Assembly: GCA_003644265.1 (NCBI GenBank)
Contig: QNBX01000176.1
Span: forward strand, 1-8,628
From: Planctomycetota bacterium
GTDB taxonomy: Bacteria > Planctomycetota > B15-G4
Length of the DNA: 8,628 nucleotides
Direction: 5' to 3'
Positions 1-6,597 of the stretch are shown one piece after another (the first letter of the stretch is position 1; the number at the start of each line of letters is the position of its first letter). The notes under the pieces are model-generated. The model made no database searches, was not told the origin of the DNA, and saw nothing but the letters and a program-made list of their open reading frames with translations. The translations under genes were made by a program, and so were the position numbers.

Positions 1-44
1 GTCCGCGTCGGTCGCCTTGGTGGGCGCTCCTGGTGGCCCGGCGC

Positions 45-1085
45 TCAGCTCGGTGGGGGCTCGCTGCGCACCCACCCGGTCCCCGCCGAGAGCATCAGCG
101 CGATGGGCCGGGTGGACTCGATGTTGGCCAGGATGATCTGTAGGGATGCCGTGAGTGGCACCGCCAGGAAGGTGCCCGGCACGCCCCAGAGCCCTGCCCA
201 GACCACCACCGAGACCAGGATCACCAGGGGCGACAGGTTGAGCTCGCGGCCCAGCAGCCGTGGCTCGAGGATCGACCCCAGGGTCACGTTCACCGCCAGG
301 TACATGCCCGCCACCACGGCGGCTGCCCCCAGCCCGTCCAGCGCCAGGGCCGAGAGCGACGGCAGCACCGACGCGGCAATGGACCCGAAGGTCGGGATGT
401 AGTTGAGCAGGAAGGTGATGAACCCGAACAGCAGGGCGTAGGGCACCTCCAGGAACATCAGGCCCGTGTAGCAGAGCACGCCGGTGGCCAGGGACGTGAC
501 GGTCTTGACCACGAGGTAGCGCTGGATGCCCAGGCCGATGGACTGCAGCACGTCCGCGGCGTCGGCGCTGCGGTGTTCGGCCAGCGACAGGATCTTGCTG
601 CGGAAGATCTGCTGCTCCGCAAAGATGAACAACATGTAGAGCACCACCAGCAGCAGGCCGCGGCTGAAGTCACCAACGGTGCCCAGGGCCTGCAGCACCT
701 GGGACTCCAGCAGGGGCTTGAAGGTCTCGAGCATGGCGTCGGGCACGCCCGCCTCGCCGGCCCGCTCGAGCAGGGCGTCGCGTGTGCGCACCAGTCCGCC
801 CTGGGCGTCGGTGTACAGGCGCAGCTCGGTGTAGAGCAGCTGGGCGCCCTGCCAGACGCCGACCACGAACAGGGCCGTCACCGAGATGACCGTGGCCCAG
901 GCCGGGATCTTCACCAGCTTGAGCAGGCGCACCAGCGGCTGCAGCACCGTGCACAGCAGGAAGGCGATCACCAACGGCTGCAGGATCTCGGCCGCCTGGA
1001 TCAACACCCAGCCCACCAGGATGGTGGCGATCACGCCGACCAGCGTGGTCAAGGGGCCGAAGCGGGAGCGATCGTTGGGTGACAT
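45..1085 (-). CDS. AI-2E family transporter (PerM/UPF0118 membrane protein)
   Basis: A 346-residue inner-membrane protein of the AI-2E/PerM family, whose members include the E. coli autoinducer-2 exporter TqsA and several proposed ion or small-molecule transporters. The layout fits the family. Hydrophobic segments lie at about 12-30, 34-52 and 62-80, followed by a soluble stretch to about 140, a membrane segment at about 141-160, and a strongly hydrophobic C-terminal half (about 190-320). Family motifs are visible in that half: YLVVKTVTSLATG, NYIPTFGSIAA (Tyr at about 229), EPRLLGRELNLSP (from about 274) and the Gly/Pro-rich WGVPGTFLAVPLTA. Length is typical. The ATG at 1083-1085 puts a short charged N-terminus before the first membrane segment; no clear Shine-Dalgarno precedes it. 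It is transcribed away from the sulfatase/fdhD cluster, so a functional link to it is not implied. Family assignment is secure; the substrate cannot be told from sequence, and autoinducer-2 export should not be assumed. Confidence 0.9.
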   Translation of the reverse strand: MSPNDRSRFGPLTTLVGVIATILVGWVLIQAAEILQPLVIAFLLCTVLQPLVRLLKLVKIPAWATVISVTALFVVGVWQGAQLLYTELRLYTDAQGGLVRTRDALLERAGEAGVPDAMLETFKPLLESQVLQALGTVGDFSRGLLLVVLYMLFIFAEQQIFRSKILSLAEHRSADAADVLQSIGLGIQRYLVVKTVTSLATGVLCYTGLMFLEVPYALLFGFITFLLNYIPTFGSIAASVLPSLSALALDGLGAAAVVAGMYLAVNVTLGSILEPRLLGRELNLSPLVILVSVVVWAGLWGVPGTFLAVPLTASLQIILANIESTRPIALMLSAGTGWVRSEPPPS

Positions 1086-1107
1086 GGGCGCAGCCTAACC
1101 CGGACGT

Positions 1108-1125
1108 GGTGCCAGTTCCGGCACC
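1108..1125. repeat. Inverted repeat in the divergent intergenic region
   Basis: The 61-bp spacer 1086-1146 lies between two divergently transcribed genes and must hold both sets of start signals. It contains a perfect 6-bp inverted repeat, GGTGCC (1108-1113) and GGCACC (1120-1125), around a 6-nt centre. This could be an operator half-site pair or chance in GC-rich DNA. I could not identify convincing -35/-10 elements for either gene, and neither start has a good Shine-Dalgarno sequence. Confidence 0.25.
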
Positions 1126-1146
1126 CGAAGGTACGCTCTGAGCGCC

Positions 1147-2550
1147 ATGTCCATCTTCCTGATCTCGTCGCTGCTGGCTGCCGCCCTGCTGGGCCCGACT
1201 CCTGCCGAGGACAGACCGGAGCGATCCAGCCTGGTGATCATCACCCTGGACACGACCCGGGCCGATCACCTGGGGACCTACGGCCACTACCAGCGCACCA
1301 CGCCGCAACTCGACGCGCTGGCTCGAAAGGGCGTGGTGTTTGAGCGCGCCTACGCGCCCATGGCACAGACCGTGCCCAGCCACTCCACGCTCTTCAGCGG
1401 GCTCTGGCCCCGGCAGCACGGGGCCACCGAGAACCACCTCTCCTTACCCGACGGGGTCACCACCCTTGCCGAGACCCTGGCGGGAGAGGGCTACGACACG
1501 GCCGCGTTCATCGCAGCCCGGGTGCTGGAGGCCGAGTCGGGCCTGGCCCAGGGCTTCGATGTCTTTGGCGAGCCCTCGCGCAACCGCGCCAAGCACGGTG
1601 CTCGGCCGGCCGACGCGGTGGTGGACGAGGCGTTGGCGTGGGCCGGGCGGCACGACCGCACCCGCCCGTTCCTGCTGTGGGTGCACCTGTTCGACGTGCA
1701 CGCACCCTATGAGCCGCCCGAGGCGTTTGCGGAGGCCCTGCGCGAGCGAGCCGTCGGTCTGGATGTGACAGACCGTTTTGAGCGGAAGGCCTGGACCATG
1801 GGTGCGCAGCCCCCGCGCAACCGCTTCACGCCCTACACCCGCCACATCCTGGACTACGACCGTGAGCTGGCGTTCGTGGACCAGCAGGTCGGGCGTCTCG
1901 TGCGCGGGCTGACCAAGCGCCAGCTCATGCCGGACGCGGCGCTGATCGTGGTCGGTGACCATGGCGAAGGCCTGTTTGAGCACGGCATCCTGGGGCACGG
2001 GCTGCACGTGCATGAGGAGCTGGTCCACGTGCCGTTGATCGTGGTGCCGCCGCAGGCGGGCAGCCTGGCTGGGACCCGCGTGGCCGACCCGATCTCGCTG
2101 CGCGACGTGCGTGGCTTGGCGCTACGCCTGCTGCTGGGCGACGGCGCCGATCCGCACCTGGACGGTCGCGACGCCTGGACCTCGCTGCTGCGCACGGGCA
2201 AGCTGCCGCTGCAGCCGGTGTTCCTCGAGCGCCCGCACTACACCGAGGCCGGCTTCCTGGCGCGTCTCGAGCACGACGGGCCGGACGACCTGCTGCCGGG
2301 CGAGTTGCTGGCCGTGGTCATGGGCGGCCTCAAGCTGGTGCGCTTTCCGAGCGGCAGCGAACAGCTGTTCGACCTGGACGGCGACCCGGACGAGTTGCGG
2401 GACATCGTGGCCGAGCACCCCAAGGTGCAGGCCCGGCTGGCTCGTCTGCTGGACCGCTGGCTGGCCGACCAGCCCGATCCGACGGACCCCGAGCGCGGGC
2501 TGAGCGAGGAGCGACGCAAGGCCCTCGAGCAGCTGGGCTACGGTCGCTGA
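1147..2550 (+). CDS. Exported sulfatase-fold hydrolase with Thr at the nucleophile position
   Basis: A 467-residue protein of the sulfatase / alkaline-phosphatase-like superfamily, probably acting outside the cytoplasm. Residues 1-20 form a hydrophobic export signal ending near PTPA (cleavage before Glu21); it lacks the usual Lys/Arg at the N-terminus. The metal-site strand TLDTTRADHLG (33-43) supplies Asp35. The nucleophile region, AQTVPSHSTLFSGLWP (73-88), has Thr75 where classical sulfatases have the Cys or Ser of C/S-x-P-x-R, and His79 in place of Arg. Further superfamily motifs are VHLFDVHAPY (179-188), GDHGEG with Asp271-His272, and a His-rich HGILGHGLHVHEE (279-291). Formylglycine chemistry is therefore not expected at Thr75; a Thr-nucleophile phosphodiesterase, phosphatase or phosphotransferase is an alternative. 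It shares motif order and C-terminal ending (LEQLGYGR) with the paralogue at 3461-4876. It lies 8 bp before fdhD, likely one transcript. Fold is confident, substrate unknown. Confidence 0.85.
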   Translation: MSIFLISSLLAAALLGPTPAEDRPERSSLVIITLDTTRADHLGTYGHYQRTTPQLDALARKGVVFERAYAPMAQTVPSHSTLFSGLWPRQHGATENHLSLPDGVTTLAETLAGEGYDTAAFIAARVLEAESGLAQGFDVFGEPSRNRAKHGARPADAVVDEALAWAGRHDRTRPFLLWVHLFDVHAPYEPPEAFAEALRERAVGLDVTDRFERKAWTMGAQPPRNRFTPYTRHILDYDRELAFVDQQVGRLVRGLTKRQLMPDAALIVVGDHGEGLFEHGILGHGLHVHEELVHVPLIVVPPQAGSLAGTRVADPISLRDVRGLALRLLLGDGADPHLDGRDAWTSLLRTGKLPLQPVFLERPHYTEAGFLARLEHDGPDDLLPGELLAVVMGGLKLVRFPSGSEQLFDLDGDPDELRDIVAEHPKVQARLARLLDRWLADQPDPTDPERGLSEERRKALEQLGYGR

Positions 2551-2558
2551 GTGCCCCC

Positions 2559-3464
2559 ATGAGCTCCTTCTCCGGTGAGCCCGGCCCGCTGCCCGATGTG
2601 CCTGCCTCGGCCGACGCGGCCGCTCGCGCCGTGGCGCTCTGGCGCGCGGGCCCCGACGGCACCCGGCCCGGCACCGACGAGCTGGTGGTGGAGGAGCCGC
2701 TGGAGGTTCGCCTGGGCCAGCGCAGCCTGCTGGTGACCATGCGCACGCCCGGCCATGACCTCGACCTGGTGCGCGGCTTGCTGTTCACGGAGGGGCTGGT
2801 GGCCAGCCCGGCCGACGTGACCGGCCTGGCCATGTGTCGAGACGTGCCGCCCGAGGCGTTGGGCAACGTGGTCATGCTCTCCCTGGCGCCGGGGGCCTCG
2901 CTGGACGAGGTGCGCACGGCGCGGGCCGGCCTGACGGTCTCGGCCTGCGGGGTGTGTGGCAAGGCCAGCCTGGAGGCGCTGGCCACCCTGGCGCCGCCCG
3001 TGCCCACGGGAGCGCCCTGGGACCTGGAGCTGCTGTCTCGGCTGCCTGCCGTGCTGCAGCAGCAGCAGCCGGTCTTTGGCCGCACGGGAGGCCTGCACGG
3101 GGCTGGCCTGTTTGACCGCCAGGGCCGCCTGCTGGCCAGCGCCGAAGATGTAGGACGGCACAACGCCGTCGACAAGGTGATCGGCCAGGCCATCCGCTTC
3201 CGGCGTTTGCCCATGCATGACGCCCTGCTGCTGGTCTCCGGGCGCGCCGGCTTCGAGATCGTCCAGAAAGCCCGACGAGCTGGCATTCCTGTGGTCTGCT
3301 CCGTATCGGCACCGTCCAGCCTGGCGCTCGACCTGGCGCGGGACGGCTGCCAGGCCCTGGTGGGGTTCCTCCGGGACGGCCGCTGCAACGTGTACTGCGG
3401 TGCCGAGCGCCTGCGCGGCCTCCACTCCTCCAACTCGCCGGAGACCCCCGAGATCAAGTCGTGA
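2559..3464 (+). CDS. fdhD: FdhD, sulfurtransferase for formate dehydrogenase maturation
   Basis: A 301-residue cytoplasmic protein. FdhD takes sulfur from the cysteine desulfurase IscS and passes it to the molybdenum or tungsten bis-guanine-dinucleotide cofactor before insertion into formate dehydrogenase. Family signatures appear in order: VEEPLEVRL near 43-51, MRTPGHDLDLVRGLLFTEG near 61-79, the sulfur-carrying SACGVCGK loop with Cys130 and Cys133, GGLHGAGLF (177-185), EDVGRHNAVDK (196-206), SGRAGFEIVQKA, and the C-terminal GFLRDGRCNVY. All expected motifs are intact, so it should be functional. The ATG at 2559 leaves an N-terminal extension of about 40 residues before conserved sequence; it is 8 bp after the upstream sulfatase stop with no strong ribosome site, suggesting translational coupling. 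It overlaps the next gene by 4 bp. Oddity: it sits between two sulfatase-fold genes, with no formate dehydrogenase structural gene in view. Identity is very secure. Confidence 0.95.
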   Translation: MSSFSGEPGPLPDVPASADAAARAVALWRAGPDGTRPGTDELVVEEPLEVRLGQRSLLVTMRTPGHDLDLVRGLLFTEGLVASPADVTGLAMCRDVPPEALGNVVMLSLAPGASLDEVRTARAGLTVSACGVCGKASLEALATLAPPVPTGAPWDLELLSRLPAVLQQQQPVFGRTGGLHGAGLFDRQGRLLASAEDVGRHNAVDKVIGQAIRFRRLPMHDALLLVSGRAGFEIVQKARRAGIPVVCSVSAPSSLALDLARDGCQALVGFLRDGRCNVYCGAERLRGLHSSNSPETPEIKS

Positions 3465-4876
3465 ACCCCTGTTTTGGCCTGTTTCTGCTGGCGCTGTCGA
3501 GCTCTCTGGCGGCCTGTGGGGGGGCTCCGGCCGACCCAGCGACCCCGGCGCCGGCCAGCGGCGGGCGCTCGATCGTGGTGATCACGTTGGACACCACCCG
3601 GGCCGACTTCCTGGGGGCCTACGGTGGCGGCCTGGGCGTGACGCCGCGCCTGGACGCCCTGGCCGAGCAGGGCGCGCTCTTCGAGCGGGCCTACGCGCCC
3701 ATGCCCCAGACCCTGCCCTCCCACGCCACGCTCTTCACGGGGCTCATGCCGCGGCACCACGGGGCGCTCGAGAACACCTACGTGCTCGAGCCGGGCATGC
3801 TGACCCTGGCCGAGCTGGCCGAAGCGCGCGGCTACGCCACCGGCGGTTTCATCGGGGCCCTGGCCATCGAGGCCATCACGGGCATGGACCAGGGCTTCTC
3901 CACCTGGAGTCAGCCCGAGGGCGACTGGGGCCAGGATCGCCTGGGCCACCCGCCCCAGCGCCGCGCCCGGGACGTGACCGACGCGGCCCTGGCCTGGGCC
4001 GGAGGGCTCGACAAGCAGCGGCCCTTCCTGCTCTGGGCCCACTACTACGATCCCCACGGCGACGGCCCCCAGGGCTTCTCCCCGCCTCGCAAGCACTGGA
4101 AGCAGGTGGACCCGGCGCCGGTGGCCCGGCTGCTGGCCTCGCGCCGGGCGCGCTTCACCGGGCCTTACGATGTGCAGCAGCTGACCGACTTCTGGGTGGG
4201 CTACGCCGCCGAACTGCTCTACACGGACGAGCAGGTGGGGCGCTTGCTGGACGGTCTGGCTGATCAGGGCCTGATGGACGACACCCTGCTGCTGGTGGTG
4301 GGCGACCACGGGGAGGGCCTGTGGGAGCACGGCGTCAAGGCCCACGGCACCCACCTGTGGGAGGAGGCCCTGCGCGTGCCCATGATCCTGGTGGACCCCG
4401 GGGGCGTGGGCGCCGGGCGGCGGGTGCAAGCGCGCGTGCAGCTCCAGGACGTGCTGCCGACCCTGCGCCACGGGGCCTTCGGTGAGCCCGGCCAGCAACG
4501 CGAGGAGGTGCTGGGTCTCGACCTCTGGCCGCTGCTCCAAGACGGTCGCGAGCCGCCGCCGCGCCCGGTGGTGCTGGAGCGGCCCCATTTTGGGCCTGGT
4601 CGCATCCAGCACCGCGAGGGCGAGCTGGGCTTCCTGACCGCGGTGCTGCTCGACGAACTCAAGCTGGTGCTGCGACCCGATGGCACCGCGGCGCTCTACG
4701 ATCTGTCCGTTGATCCGGACGAGCTGACGGACCTCTCCGCTGAGCGCCCGGCCGAGACCGTCCGCATGCGCGACTACCTGGAGCGGTGGATCGAGCGCAA
4801 CCGCAGCGCCCCCCCCGGTCGCGCCGAGATCTCCCCCGAGCGGGCCCAGATCCTGAAGGCGCTCGGCTACCTTTAG
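3461..4876 (+). CDS. Sulfatase-fold hydrolase, predicted lipoprotein, Thr at the nucleophile position
   Basis: A 471-residue paralogue of the protein at 1147-2550, in the same sulfatase / alkaline-phosphatase-like superfamily. The N-terminus is a lipoprotein signal: a hydrophobic stretch ending in lipobox LAAC with lipidated Cys19, then a Pro/Ala-rich linker to about 35, so it is probably anchored to a membrane facing the periplasm or the outside. The metal strand is TLDTTRADFLG (42-52, Asp44). The nucleophile region PQTLPSHATLFTGLMP (82-97) has Thr84 in place of Cys/Ser. The middle motif is AHYYDPHGDGP (193-203), where the first protein has the more usual HAPYEPP-type loop. The second metal motif GDHGEG has Asp282-His283, followed by WEHGVKAHG. 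It ends in LKALGYL. The GTG start at 3461 overlaps the fdhD stop (GTGA, 3461-3464), implying co-translation. The upstream Shine-Dalgarno is poor. Substrate is unknown; sulfatase activity is doubtful given the Thr. Confidence 0.85.
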   Translation: MNPCFGLFLLALSSSLAACGGAPADPATPAPASGGRSIVVITLDTTRADFLGAYGGGLGVTPRLDALAEQGALFERAYAPMPQTLPSHATLFTGLMPRHHGALENTYVLEPGMLTLAELAEARGYATGGFIGALAIEAITGMDQGFSTWSQPEGDWGQDRLGHPPQRRARDVTDAALAWAGGLDKQRPFLLWAHYYDPHGDGPQGFSPPRKHWKQVDPAPVARLLASRRARFTGPYDVQQLTDFWVGYAAELLYTDEQVGRLLDGLADQGLMDDTLLLVVGDHGEGLWEHGVKAHGTHLWEEALRVPMILVDPGGVGAGRRVQARVQLQDVLPTLRHGAFGEPGQQREEVLGLDLWPLLQDGREPPPRPVVLERPHFGPGRIQHREGELGFLTAVLLDELKLVLRPDGTAALYDLSVDPDELTDLSAERPAETVRMRDYLERWIERNRSAPPGRAEISPERAQILKALGYL

Positions 4877-4905
4877 TTGGCTAGTGGGGCTCCAGCTCCG
4901 GCCTC

Positions 4906-4936
4906 CCGGGGCAATCCGGCAGCGGGCTTTCCCCGG
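4906..4936 (+). terminator. Weak candidate transcription terminator
   Basis: Thirty bases after the second sulfatase stop lies an inverted repeat, CCGGGG (4906-4911) and CCCCGG (4931-4936), with a 19-nt loop. A stem of only 6 bp, a long loop and no following T run make it a poor intrinsic terminator. It is listed because it lies between two apparently separate operons, where termination is expected. It could equally be a chance GC-rich palindrome. Confidence 0.2.
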
Positions 4937-4956
4937 ACCGCGGCCCTCGTTACGAT
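4928..4956 (+). promoter_or_regulatory. Possible nuo operon promoter (weak sigma70-like match)
   Basis: The 155-bp gap 4877-5031 is the largest intergenic space in the window and precedes the first nuo gene, so a promoter is expected here. The best pair I can see is TTTCCC (4928-4933) and TACGAT (4951-4956) with a 17-bp spacer, about 75 bp before the nuoA ATG. TACGAT matches the -10 consensus at four of six bases; the -35 match is poor. It overlaps the candidate terminator. The rest of the gap shows no clear operator or riboswitch. Confidence 0.22.
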
Positions 4957-5031
4957 GTCGCGGATTTCACGGTCGGTTCGCCAAAGTGATGCCGCGCGAG
5001 CTGTCCCGCGCCTGACGCTGGAGTCGCTGGC

Positions 5032-5427
5032 ATGCCCGAGCACGCGCTCAACGAATACCTCCCGGTGCTGATGCTGCTGATCTTCGCGATCAGCTTCGCG
5101 GCCGGCAGCCTGACGCTCTCGTGGCTGCTCGGAAAACGGGGCCGGCGCGGCGGCACGAAGGACACCGCCTTCGAGTGCGGCATGCAGCCCTTCTACACCA
5201 CCCGTCGACGCTTCAGCGTCAAGTTCTACGTGGTGGCCATGCTGTTCATCCTGTTCGACATCGAGGTGGTGTTCCTGTACCCGTGGGCCATCACCTACAA
5301 GTCGCTGGGCATGTTCGCGTTGGTCGAGATGCTGGTGTTCCTGGCCGTGCTGGCCCTGGGTTGGGTCTACGTGGTGCGCAAGGGCGCGCTCGACTGGGCC
5401 GCCAAGCCGAGGAGGGCCCAGTCGTGA
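5032..5427 (+). CDS. nuoA: NADH-quinone oxidoreductase subunit A (NuoA)
   Basis: A 131-residue membrane-arm subunit of respiratory complex I, located where the peripheral and membrane arms meet, beside the quinone chamber. Three membrane segments are visible at about 9-33, 64-84 and 92-114. The conserved loop after the first has FECGMQP (Glu48, Cys49, Gly50), which lies near the quinone entrance in known complex I structures. The second segment carries the hallmark [22 protein letters not shown], with conserved Asp76 and Glu78. Length is normal for the family. The ATG at 5032 is supported by GGAG at 5020-5023 with an 8-nt spacer. As first gene of the operon it follows the only sizeable gap in this half of the window. 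It overlaps the nuoB start by 4 bp (GTGA, 5424-5427). No odd features; identity is secure. Confidence 0.95.
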   Translation: MPEHALNEYLPVLMLLIFAISFAAGSLTLSWLLGKRGRRGGTKDTAFECGMQPFYTTRRRFSVKFYVVAMLFILFDIEVVFLYPWAITYKSLGMFALVEMLVFLAVLALGWVYVVRKGALDWAAKPRRAQS

Positions 5428-6005
5428 GTGACACCCGCACCGCCGAGATCGACATTCCGGAGGCCAGCAGCGACAGCGGCCTGAACGACGAGGGCGGTTT
5501 CTTCGTCACCAAGGTCGACGAGCTCATCAACTGGTCGCGCAAGAACAGCCTGTGGCCCCTGCCGCTGGGCCTGTCGTGCTGCGCCATCGAGTTCATGGCC
5601 GCGGCCAGCAGCCGCTTCGACATGGCGCGCTTCGGCGCCGAGGTGGCGCGCTTCAGCCCGCGCCAGGCCGACCTGATGCTGGTGGCCGGCACCTGCACCC
5701 ACAAGATGGCCACGGCCGCGCGGCGCGTGTACGAGCAGATGCAGGAGCCCAAGTGGGTCATCTGCATGGGCGCCTGCGCCAGCAGCGGCGGCATGTACCG
5801 CACCTACAGCGTGGTCCAGGGCATCGACACGTTCCTGCCGGTCGACTTCTACATCTCGGGCTGCCCGCCGCGTCCCGAGAACGTGCTCAACACGCTCATG
5901 AAGCTGCAGAAGAAGATCGAGACCAGAAGACCCTGCGCCCATGAGCACGCTCACCGATCAAGGCGACGCGGCTGCGGCCGCGGCGCTGCACGAGGCCTTC
6001 CCTGA
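5424..6005 (+). CDS. nuoB: NADH-quinone oxidoreductase subunit B (NuoB), abnormal C-terminus
   Basis: The complex I subunit that holds the terminal iron-sulfur cluster N2, which passes electrons to quinone. As read it has 193 residues. The N2 ligands are all present: tandem Cys52-Cys53 in [10 protein letters not shown], Cys118 in MGACASSGG and Cys147 in SGCPPRPE. Residues up to KLQKKIE (166) match the family. The GTG at 5424 overlaps the nuoA stop and has a strong Shine-Dalgarno AGGAGG (5410-5415, 8-nt spacer). The tail 167-193 is Arg-rich, starts with rare tandem AGA AGA codons, resembles nothing in NuoB and runs 65 bp into nuoC. In the -1 frame the same stretch reads QKTLRP and stops at TGA 5942-5944, giving an ATGA overlap with nuoC. 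One base is therefore probably missing near 5919-5924, by sequencing error or real mutation; the natural end would be 5944 and the protein about 173 residues. Confidence 0.92.
   Translation: MSDTRTAEIDIPEASSDSGLNDEGGFFVTKVDELINWSRKNSLWPLPLGLSCCAIEFMAAASSRFDMARFGAEVARFSPRQADLMLVAGTCTHKMATAARRVYEQMQEPKWVICMGACASSGGMYRTYSVVQGIDTFLPVDFYISGCPPRPENVLNTLMKLQKKIETRRPCAHEHAHRSRRRGCGRGAARGLP
5919..5944 (+). other. Probable 1-base frame disruption at the end of nuoB
   Basis: From Glu166 of NuoB (codon at 5919) the reading frame gives the rare AGA AGA pair and an atypical tail. The neighbouring frame from 5924 gives CAG AAG ACC CTG CGC CCA TGA, mostly codons favoured in this window, and ends exactly over the nuoC ATG. 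The simplest explanation is one missing base between about 5919 and 5924. Error and genuine mutation cannot be told apart from this sequence alone. Confidence 0.6.
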
Positions 6006-6597
6006 TGTGACCGGCGAGCCGCAGGAGTTCCGCGGCGACTGGCGCGTGGCTGTCGAGACCGCGGCCGAGGTCGAGCTCATCCGCTACGCGCGCGACGAGT
6101 TGGGCTTCGAGCTGTTCGTCGATCGCATGGGCGCCGATCAGGGCCCGGACGCCGATCCACGCTTCGACGTGATCACCTGCCTCTACAACCTCGCGAGCCA
6201 CACGCGGCTGATCGTCATGACGACGCTGCCCGCCGCTCGGCCCTCGTGCCCCACGCTGATCGGCGTGTTCCGCGGCGCCAACTGGTTCGAGCGCGAGATC
6301 TACGACATGTACGGCGTGAGCTTCACGGGTCACCCGAACCTGACGCGCATCCTCATGCCCGACGAGTTCGACGCGTTTCCGTTGCGCAAGGAGTACCCCA
6401 TGGAAGGCCTGGGCGCCTTCGGTGCGCCGCGGCGCGCCCTGGGCGGCAACGTCGACGGCACCGACGGCCACGTGGCTATCCCGCCGCACCCCGGCCAGCC
6501 CGGCGCGCCCACGCGCGACCCGCTGCTCGGCGACGACGGGCTGCTGCCCAGCGAGCGGGCGCTGCTGCCGGACGACGGCGAGGAGGCCTCGTCATGA
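5941..6597 (+). CDS. nuoC: NADH-quinone oxidoreductase subunit C (NuoC)
   Basis: The 30-kDa-type subunit of the complex I connecting module, 218 residues, not fused to NuoD as it is in E. coli. The signature [21 protein letters not shown] (from Gly112), then [11 protein letters not shown] and FPLRKEYP (146-153), is clear. It packs against NuoB and NuoD and carries no cofactor. I chose the ATG at 5941: it retains the N-terminal LHEAFPD segment expected of the domain, which the alternative GTG at 6007 (22 residues later) would remove. There is no GGAGG-type ribosome site before 5941, unlike the nuo genes around it, so translation probably depends on ribosomes finishing nuoB. The last 62 residues (157-218) are a Pro/Gly/Asp-rich, probably disordered and acidic tail beyond the family core. 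The gene ends in a 4-bp ATGA overlap with nuoD (6594-6597). Confidence 0.93.
   Translation: MSTLTDQGDAAAAAALHEAFPDVTGEPQEFRGDWRVAVETAAEVELIRYARDELGFELFVDRMGADQGPDADPRFDVITCLYNLASHTRLIVMTTLPAARPSCPTLIGVFRGANWFEREIYDMYGVSFTGHPNLTRILMPDEFDAFPLRKEYPMEGLGAFGAPRRALGGNVDGTDGHVAIPPHPGQPGAPTRDPLLGDDGLLPSERALLPDDGEEASS

Noticed and set aside
1..44. A possible gene fragment at the left edge
   Set aside because: It is too short to assign; neither strand shows a start codon with a ribosome site or any recognisable motif.
573..1082. A 169-codon plus-strand frame inside the AI-2E family gene
   Set aside because: It is rich in Gln, His and Gly with no hydrophobic or domain pattern; it is the antisense of a clear membrane protein.
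1099..1114. A possible sigma54 promoter on the minus strand (TGGCAC at 1114-1109)
   Set aside because: The -24 half matches, but the expected TTGC at -12 is CCGG, so the essential GC element is missing.
3056..3068. A CAG repeat in fdhD encoding four glutamines
   Set aside because: It has only about four units, lies in a variable region between conserved motifs, and is too short to call a repeat feature.
3217..4263. A 348-codon plus-strand frame overlapping fdhD and the second hydrolase
   Set aside because: It is out of frame with both motif-bearing genes and has a repetitive Arg/Ala/Gly/Pro translation.
2330..4612. A 760-codon open frame on the minus strand across the first hydrolase, fdhD and the second hydrolase
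   Set aside because: It is antisense to three genes with clear family motifs, its translation is low-complexity and Arg/Gly/His/Gln-rich without recognisable domains, and long antisense frames are expected in GC-rich DNA.
4877..5071. A 64-codon frame in the gap before nuoA
   Set aside because: It starts immediately after the hydrolase stop, runs into nuoA, has no ribosome site and shows no recognisable family.
5905..5930. Programmed -1 frameshifting to reach the short NuoB end at 5944
   Set aside because: The direction fits, but there is no X-XXY-YYZ slippery heptamer in the stretch, so a missing base is more plausible than recoding.
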